Positions 59,293-64,000 of a stretch of DNA of 64,000 nt are shown in pieces. How positions within the stretch are numbered: position 1 is the stretch's first letter; each line of letters starts with the position of its first letter. The notes beneath the pieces are model-generated. The model did not search any database and was not told the origin of the DNA. It saw only the letters and a program-made list of their open reading frames with translations. Position numbers and translations under genes: made by a program. Source of the DNA: an uncultured Roseovarius sp. (GTDB lineage Bacteria; Pseudomonadota; Alphaproteobacteria; Rhodobacterales; Rhodobacteraceae); NCBI GenBank assembly GCA_947503145.1, contig CANNCP010000002.1, positions 310,001 through 374,000 on the forward strand. Reading direction: 5' to 3'.

Positions 59293-59507
59293 GCCGACGC
59301 CTCCACGAAGCCGCATAGGCCCTCGTCAGAAAGCGCCATGCGCACCTGATTTGCGTGGCCGGTTGAATGGCATAGAAACCGCTCGGGCGGCTCACCGGGT
59401 CGGCAGACGGTGCAGACGGTGAAGCCGTCCAGGGTGGCGATGCGGTAGAAGCCTTTCGGCTTGAGCTGCATCAGTTCATCGAGCGAAACATCCGAAAGCC
59501 AGTTCAT
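59289..59507 (-). CDS. Small element-encoded protein, unknown
   Basis: A 72-aa protein (MNWLSDVSLDELMQLK...) with two cysteines in CTVCRPGEPPERFLCH, possibly a small zinc or disulfide knuckle. It is the first gene of the element's operon, coupled to the Topo VI-A-like gene by an ATGA. No family recognised. Confidence 0.55.
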   Translation of the reverse strand: MNWLSDVSLDELMQLKPKGFYRIATLDGFTVCTVCRPGEPPERFLCHSTGHANQVRMALSDEGLCGFVEASA

Positions 59508-59530
59508 GCCGCCGCCCTCGCAGCAACGCC

Positions 59531-59544
59531 CGAAAGCGGTTTCG
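59531..59544. promoter_or_regulatory. Palindrome ahead of the element's first gene
   Basis: CGAAAGCGGTTTCG is a 14-bp palindrome (one mismatched pair) 24-37 bp before the 72-aa gene start, a good place for an operator. No repressor gene is present in the element. Confidence 0.3.
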
Positions 59545-59620
59545 CACTGTCACCTTTCGTTCGCGGTATGTCCTGCGAAACTATTTGGCCAAGCGTTTGA
59601 TAGGGGGGGATAGTCGCGTA

Positions 59621-59674
59621 ATTTAGGTTCTGGCGCCGCAAGGCGTGGGGGTTCAAGTCCCTTCACCCGCACCA
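59621..59674 (+). repeat. attR, duplicate of the tRNA-Leu 3' end
   Basis: Matches 53036-53089 over 54 bp except C to T at 59663, inside the T-stem. Upstream of it there is no tRNA 5' half, so this is not a functional tRNA. It marks the right end of the element. Confidence 0.9.
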
Positions 59675-60164
59675 CCTTGTTATCCTTGGGTTTTTGGCAA
59701 GGCGGCTTTCGCCATGCAAGAGGCCCAACGTTAACCGATCTTCCTCTACTGCCTCCTGAGCCGCTCGTTTGCCGATGGACTGCGTCAAATTGCGTACGAT
59801 GATATGGTGCCCGTCACGGGAAGCGCCCCAAGATCAACCTGAAATCGCTCCAGCCAGCAAACCCGGATCTTGATATGTGTTTTTCCTGACAAACCGCCAT
59901 GTCTTCGCCGTCATGAGGCGGATGATTTCGCAGCTCGTTTTGAAATGGCGAAATGGAACAGGTCTGTCATCCTGCGACGCGACGAAACCACCCCTGTCTG
60001 TCTCACGCCGGTTTGCTCTGACAGTTCCGATCTGACTGCTTATCCAGGATGGCCATGAATCTTGCAGGCGTTTGGTCGGCTCCCACCTCCTTCACGGTAA
60101 AATGACAAAGCCGCGATACGGGTAGAGTTTGCATATTGCCCAAGTTTTGGGCATCGTCTGCGGC
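59675..60164. other. Region between attR and the MHYT regulator (490 bp)
   Basis: Holds a decayed integrase fragment on the minus strand (59711-59912). The rest, to about 60120, shows no gene. A short upstream frame of the regulator begins with TTG at 60129. Confidence 0.5.
59711..59912 (-). pseudogene. Degenerate integrase fragment
   Basis: Translating the minus strand with two frameshifts recovers MAVCQEK, then THIKIRVCWLERF, then GHHIIVRNLTQSIGKRAAQE. These line up with MQVSQEK, TKAKIWVYCPARL and GRHILAKNLTEPLGKRTVQK of the element's own integrase, in the same order. It is a relic of a related but different integrase just outside attR. One break is at an A5 run near 59882, the other near 59820. 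Confidence 0.65.
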
Positions 60165-61289
60165 ATGGAATTCCTAGATGTCAATCACAGCGGTTTCTTG
60201 GTCGCGATGTCTTGCGTTGTTGCGCTGGTGGCTGGGTTCACCGGCCTGTCCCTGACCCGCGACTTGGCCAAGAAACCAATGTTTCAAAAGAAGGCATCGG
60301 TAGCGCTGGCGGCCGTCGCACTCGGGGGGGGCATTTGGGCGATGCACTTTGTGGCCATGTTGGGCCTGCAAATGCCTATTCTGTTCTATTACGACGCGGC
60401 CATTACGCTCGTCTCGGCCTTGTCTGCGATCTTGATTGTCGGGGCGGCCTTGATCCTGATGCATTTCGCCGAACGCACTCCAGCGATCATCACTCTGGCA
60501 GGTGTCATCGTCGGTGTGGGTATTTTGGTGATGCACTATATAGGCATGGCCGGGCTTGAGATGTGCCGCGCGGTCTACACAACCTCGGGGTTTCTGCTTT
60601 CCTCAGCTTTAGCCATCGGGCTGTGCATATTGGCGTTCTGGATTGCCTACGGGCAACGCACGAACCGCAACATCGTACTCGGAACGCTTTGCTTTGCGAC
60701 TGCAGTCGCTTCGGTGCATTTCCTCTCGATGGCCGGGACCAAGTTCGTAGCAGCGCCGAGCGTGGCTGAGTTTGGCCCCTCCATGAGCAACAAGACACTG
60801 GCGCTTGGCGTCATCTTTTTCAGCTTTGTGGTCTTTGGGGCCTGCCTTTGGGTCAGCGTCACCTACCTTGTCGCTCCATGCAGTGAGCGCCCCGACGGTG
60901 AGCCCCAAACCACGACACTAAAGCCGACCCAGGCGGCTGAATTGCAGGTTCCCTGTGAAAGGGATGGTGCCAAGGTCTTTATCCGATGCAGTGATGTGTT
61001 GTTTGTGCGTGCAGATGGTCACTACACTCAAGTCTATACTGCGGACGAACGCCTCTTCTGCGCCTGGCCCGTGACCGAGGCGTCAAAACGGTTGGTGCCT
61101 CTGGGATTTTTGCAGACCCACCGTAGTTATCTCGTCAATCCAAGCCGCATTACCCGCTTTGAGCGGACCAAGGACAAAGGGCGCTGCATCTTTGGCGGGG
61201 CCAATATGCCACCCGCCCTTGTAAGCCGCTCGAAGTTGAAAGCGATACAGGATGCGCTCGCGTCGCAGGTCGGCGCAATTCAGGCGTAA
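60165..61289 (+). CDS. MHYT-LytTR membrane regulator, CoxC/CoxH-like
   Basis: A 374-aa protein. The N-terminal 245 residues have seven hydrophobic helices with MHYT repeats: WAMHFVAML, LVMHYIGMAG and SVHFLSMAG, predicted to bind copper and sense a diatomic gas. Residues about 270-365 are a LytTR DNA-binding domain (VLFVRADGHYTQVYT, LQTHRSYLVN). This architecture is that of CoxC and CoxH of Oligotropha, and it lies 115 bp upstream of coxM. The ATG at 60165 is preferred to a TTG at 60129. Confidence 0.9.
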   Translation: MEFLDVNHSGFLVAMSCVVALVAGFTGLSLTRDLAKKPMFQKKASVALAAVALGGGIWAMHFVAMLGLQMPILFYYDAAITLVSALSAILIVGAALILMHFAERTPAIITLAGVIVGVGILVMHYIGMAGLEMCRAVYTTSGFLLSSALAIGLCILAFWIAYGQRTNRNIVLGTLCFATAVASVHFLSMAGTKFVAAPSVAEFGPSMSNKTLALGVIFFSFVVFGACLWVSVTYLVAPCSERPDGEPQTTTLKPTQAAELQVPCERDGAKVFIRCSDVLFVRADGHYTQVYTADERLFCAWPVTEASKRLVPLGFLQTHRSYLVNPSRITRFERTKDKGRCIFGGANMPPALVSRSKLKAIQDALASQVGAIQA

Positions 61290-61334
61290 AGGCGCGCATT
61301 TCGTGCAAAACACCAGTCGTTCATTGATTTTCTG

Positions 61335-61360
61335 ATGCCGTAGCATGCCGCCGCATGCAC
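61335..61360 (+). promoter_or_regulatory. Three phased ATGC repeats upstream of coxM
   Basis: ATGCCG at 61335, ATGCCG at 61345 and ATGCAC at 61355 recur at an exact 10-bp pitch, putting all three on one face of the helix. They lie 45-70 bp ahead of the coxM start and just after a LytTR regulator gene; LytTR proteins bind direct repeats. Confidence 0.5.
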
Positions 61361-61404
61361 CCTCTCACACAAGCAGACATTCGCTTTAGGGGAGGAGAGA
61401 GCAG

Positions 61405-62259
61405 ATGATTCCAGCGGCTTTTGAATATTATCGACCAAAGGACATGGCAGGTGTCCTGTCTCTACTGGAGGAACACGGCGACGATGCGCGTGTCATGGCA
61501 GGCGGTCACAGCCTGATCCCCATGATGAAGCTGCGCATGGCCGACGTGCCGCATCTGATCGACCTGCAGGACGTAGGCGGGATGTCCGATATTGAGATCG
61601 ACAGCGAAAGCATCAAGATCGGTGCGCTGGTGACCCAATCGGACATTATTGACCACGCCGGTCTGGCCGAGGCCGCCCCGATCCTGCGCGAAGCAGCTTT
61701 GCAGATCGCCGATCCGCAGGTCCGCTACATGGGCACCGTTGGCGGCAATGTCGCGAATGGCGATCCGGGCAACGATATGCCGGGCCTGATGCAATGCCTC
61801 GACGCCAGCTTTACCGTGGTCGGGCCAGACGGCGAACGTGATATCCCGGCGCGGGAGTTCTATGAGGCGGCCTATATGACCGCGCGTGAGGATGAGGAAG
61901 TACTGACGGCTATCACTATCCCGCTCCCCAAGGGCAGTTACGCCTACGAAAAGCAAAAGCGCAAGATTGGCGATTATGCGACCGCTGCCGCTGCCGTTCA
62001 AATCATCAAGGACGGTGGTAAATGCGTATCTGCCTCGATCGCGATGACAAACCTCAGCGATACGCCCATCTATTCCGCAAACGCCGGTGCCGCCCTTGTT
62101 GGCACATCTGTGGATAGTGCCGCATTGAAAGCTGCGGTTGCGGCCATGTTGGGCGATATCGACCCGACCGAGGACAACCGCGGCCCTGTCGCTTTTAAAA
62201 ACCATGTGGCGGGTATCATCCTGAGCCGCGCTATCGAACGCGCCTGGTCGCGGGCATAG
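61405..62259 (+). CDS. coxM: Carbon monoxide dehydrogenase medium subunit (FAD)
   Basis: A 284-aa flavoprotein. FAD-binding motifs are [14 protein letters not shown] (residues about 32-45) and [15 protein letters not shown] (about 112-126). It passes electrons from the CoxS iron-sulfur clusters to FAD and on to quinone. The start is preceded by GGGGAGGAGAG. CoxS follows after 11 bp. Confidence 0.95.
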   Translation: MIPAAFEYYRPKDMAGVLSLLEEHGDDARVMAGGHSLIPMMKLRMADVPHLIDLQDVGGMSDIEIDSESIKIGALVTQSDIIDHAGLAEAAPILREAALQIADPQVRYMGTVGGNVANGDPGNDMPGLMQCLDASFTVVGPDGERDIPAREFYEAAYMTAREDEEVLTAITIPLPKGSYAYEKQKRKIGDYATAAAAVQIIKDGGKCVSASIAMTNLSDTPIYSANAGAALVGTSVDSAALKAAVAAMLGDIDPTEDNRGPVAFKNHVAGIILSRAIERAWSRA

Positions 62260-62270
62260 GGAGAGAGTTC

Positions 62271-62765
62271 ATGTCGAAAAAGATGCACATCAAGCTACGC
62301 GTGAACGGCAAAGAGGAAGAATTCCTAGCCGAGCCACGGGAGCTTTTGATTTACACGCTACGCGAGCGGCTCAACATCACCGGGCCACATATCGGCTGCG
62401 AAACCTCCCATTGCGGGGCCTGCACCGTCACCATCGACGGCAAGTCGGTCAAATCCTGCACGATGTTCGTGGCCCAGGCGAGCGGCGCCGAGATCACCAC
62501 CATCGAAGGTATCGGCGGGTCGGACGATCTGCACCCGCTGCAAACCGCCTTCAAGGAGCACCACGGGCTTCAGTGCGGTTTTTGCACGCCGGGCATGATC
62601 ACCCGGGCGGCCAAGCTGCTCGAAGAGACCCCTGATCCCACCGAAGAGGAAATCCGCTTTGGCATGGCGGGCAACCTGTGCCGCTGCACGGGCTATCAGA
62701 ATATCGTGAAATCCATTCTCGCCGCCGCTGCCGAGATGAATGCAGCCAAGGAGGCCGCAGAATGA
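62271..62765 (+). CDS. coxS: Carbon monoxide dehydrogenase small subunit ([2Fe-2S])
   Basis: A 164-aa protein with two [2Fe-2S] clusters: plant-type [21 protein letters not shown] near residues 43-63 and the helical type CGFCTPGM ... CRCTGYQ. It links the molybdenum-copper site of CoxL to CoxM. The stop overlaps the coxL start by 4 bp. Confidence 0.96.
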   Translation: MSKKMHIKLRVNGKEEEFLAEPRELLIYTLRERLNITGPHIGCETSHCGACTVTIDGKSVKSCTMFVAQASGAEITTIEGIGGSDDLHPLQTAFKEHHGLQCGFCTPGMITRAAKLLEETPDPTEEEIRFGMAGNLCRCTGYQNIVKSILAAAAEMNAAKEAAE

Positions 62766-64000
62766 AGGACGAAATCACACGCGACGAACGGGTCGCGAAC
62801 CTCAAGGGCATGGGCTGTTCGCGCAAGCGGGTCGAGGATGCACGCTTTACCCAAGGCAAGGGCAACTATGTCGATGACATCAAATTGGACGGGATGTTGT
62901 TTGGCGACTTTGTCCGCTCTCCTTATGCACACGCCCGGATCAAAAGCATCAACAGCGAAGCGGCGCTAAAGGTACCAGGCGTTCTGGCTGTTTTGACAGC
63001 CGACGATCTGCGCCCGCTCGGTCTGCACTGGATGCCCACATTGGCGGGCGACAAACAGATGGTTCTGGCTGATGGCAAGGTGTTGTTCCAAGGTCAGGAG
63101 GTGGCCTTTGTCGTGGCCGAAGACCGCTACGCCGCCGCTGACGGGATGGAAGCGGTTCTGGTCGAATACGAAGAGCTGCCTGTCCTCGTGAACCCACATG
63201 AATCGCTGAAATCCGATGTCGTTCTGCGCGAGGATCTCGTGGCAGAAGATGGCTCTTTGCCCAACGGTGCCCATGGCCCCCGCAAGCATCACAACCACAT
63301 CTTCACGTGGGAAGCCGGCGACAGAGAGCCAACCGAAGAGGTTTTGGCCAACGCCGACATCGTGGTCGAACAAGAGATGTACTATCACCGCACCCACCCC
63401 TGCCCGCTGGAAACCTGCGGCTGCGTGGCGTCGATGGATAAGGTCAACGGCAAGCTGACCCTTTGGGGCACCTTCCAGGCGCCCCACGCAATCCGCACCG
63501 TGGTGTCCCTGATCTCTGGCATCGAAGAGCACAACATCCGCGTGGTCAGCCCCGACATCGGCGGCGGCTTTGGCAACAAGGTCGGAGCCTATCCAGGCTA
63601 CGTTTGCTCGGTCGTGGCGTCCATCGTGACGGGCAAGCCGGTCAAATGGATCGAAGACCGCATGGACAATCTGATGACCACAGCTTTTGCACGTGATTAT
63701 CATATGACCGGCAAAATATCGGCCACCAAAGAGGGCAAGATCACAGCGCTGAAGTGCAACGTGGTTGCCGACCACGGCGGCTTTGACGCCTGTGCCGACC
63801 CGACCAAGTTTCCGGCTGGGTTCATGAACATCTGCACGGGGTCCTACGACATCCCGACGGCCTTTTTGGAAGTCGACGGCGTCTACACCAACAAGGCCCC
63901 CGGTGGCGTCAGCTATCGCTGTTCGTTCCGGGTGACCGAGGCGGTTTATCTGATCGAGCGGATGATCGAGGTTCTCGCGATTGAGTTGAACATGGACGCG
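62762..64000 (+). CDS. coxL: Carbon monoxide dehydrogenase large subunit, form I (partial, runs off right edge)
   Basis: The first 413 codons of the molybdopterin subunit, about half of the usual 800. The active-site loop is VSYRCSFR with Cys387, aligned with the Mo-Cu cysteine 388 of Oligotropha CoxL. Cys-Ser-Phe-Arg marks form I, the true CO oxidiser; form II enzymes read AYRGAGR. Ala of the usual AYRCSFR is Ser here. [14 protein letters not shown] further upstream binds the pterin. Gene order M-S-L is that of aerobic CO oxidisers. Confidence 0.95.
   Translation, partial: MKDEITRDERVANLKGMGCSRKRVEDARFTQGKGNYVDDIKLDGMLFGDFVRSPYAHARIKSINSEAALKVPGVLAVLTADDLRPLGLHWMPTLAGDKQMVLADGKVLFQGQEVAFVVAEDRYAAADGMEAVLVEYEELPVLVNPHESLKSDVVLREDLVAEDGSLPNGAHGPRKHHNHIFTWEAGDREPTEEVLANADIVVEQEMYYHRTHPCPLETCGCVASMDKVNGKLTLWGTFQAPHAIRTVVSLISGIEEHNIRVVSPDIGGGFGNKVGAYPGYVCSVVASIVTGKPVKWIEDRMDNLMTTAFARDYHMTGKISATKEGKITALKCNVVADHGGFDACADPTKFPAGFMNICTGSYDIPTAFLEVDGVYTNKAPGGVSYRCSFRVTEAVYLIERMIEVLAIELNMDA

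Larger units (their letters stand above)
53036..59674. mobile_element. tRNA-Leu-integrated capsid-encoding element (satellite or prophage remnant)
   Basis: Bounded by 54-bp direct repeats of the tRNA-Leu 3' end. All genes lie on the minus strand, in transcription order: 72-aa protein, Topo VI-A/Spo11-like protein, gp6-like connector, large terminase, head closure, HNH nuclease, HK97-type capsid, truncated integrase. Terminase to capsid genes overlap end to end, so that order looks native. Portal, prohead protease, small terminase, tail, lysis and repressor genes are not found. The size and head-only content resemble capsid-forming phage satellites, but loss of genes by deletion (see integrase) means a decayed prophage cannot be excluded. 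Confidence 0.85.

Noticed and set aside
59621..59674. A second tRNA-Leu gene
   Set aside because: Only the 3' 54 bases are present, with a T-stem change and no acceptor 5' half or D-arm. It is an attachment-site copy.

Overview
The window reads as the chromosome of a marine alphaproteobacterium of the Roseobacter group (Rhodobacterales). It is GC-rich and gene-dense, and much of it is ordinary housekeeping sequence: trigger factor, yajC-secDF-Mth938-ccmABCDG, acnA, fliG, purB, glnB-glnA and nnr. It also carries accessory loci often met in this group: form I CO dehydrogenase, N-ATPase, Hint-domain proteins and a HlyC-type acyltransferase. The organism is inferred from gene content and protein style only; no rRNA is present.

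Layout. 1-5.1 kb (minus): a YhiI/RbbA/YhhJ-type ABC export operon, with the start of a small coiled-coil gene at the left edge. 5.4-10.0 kb (plus): an arginine deiminase operon (transporter, arcA, arcB, arcC). 10.2-16.8 kb (plus): a 25-codon ORF and a complete nine-gene N-ATPase operon in the order atpDCQRBEFAG. 16.9-20.5 kb (minus): a CPA1 Na+/H+ antiporter with a cyclic-nucleotide-binding domain, and a tandem universal stress protein. Together 5-20 kb looks like an energy and ion-homeostasis island: ADI makes ATP without respiration, and the N-ATPase and antiporter can use it or exchange ions. 20.6-25.9 kb (minus): a four-gene operon pairing a class III PLP enzyme with a hydroxylysine-kinase-like phosphotransferase, plus an M20 hydrolase and a TPP enzyme.

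26.2-35.6 kb (plus): flavodoxin-like protein, tig, yajC, a single-ORF secDF fusion, a TauE-type permease, an Mth938-like protein and ccmABCD-ccmG. 35.7-37.3 kb (minus): a HlyC-type lysine acyltransferase next to a VCBS-Hint protein. 37.6-53.0 kb: acnA, DUF1223, a lipid A-type acyltransferase, fliG, purB, a hydrolase-OsmC fusion, an FkbM methyltransferase, an unknown membrane protein, glnA/glnB, nnr, and a second, degenerate Hint protein.

53.0-59.7 kb is a mobile element in the 3' end of tRNA-Leu(UAG), bounded by 54-bp direct repeats that differ at one base (53036 and 59621). It carries a truncated tyrosine integrase, an HK97-type capsid protein, HNH nuclease, head-closure protein, large terminase, gp6-like connector, a Topo VI-A/Spo11-like protein (Mini-A type) and a small leading ORF. 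Portal, protease, small terminase, tail and lysis genes are absent. The capsid 3' end and the integrase 5' end are fused by what looks like a deletion. A second, frameshifted integrase relic lies just outside the right repeat. This compact, satellite-like element is the most unusual part of the window.

60.1-64.0 kb (plus): a CoxC/CoxH-like MHYT-LytTR membrane regulator followed by coxM, coxS and the start of form I coxL, which runs off the right edge with the active-site motif SYRCSFR. A small family of palindromic intergenic repeats is scattered through the non-mobile part.
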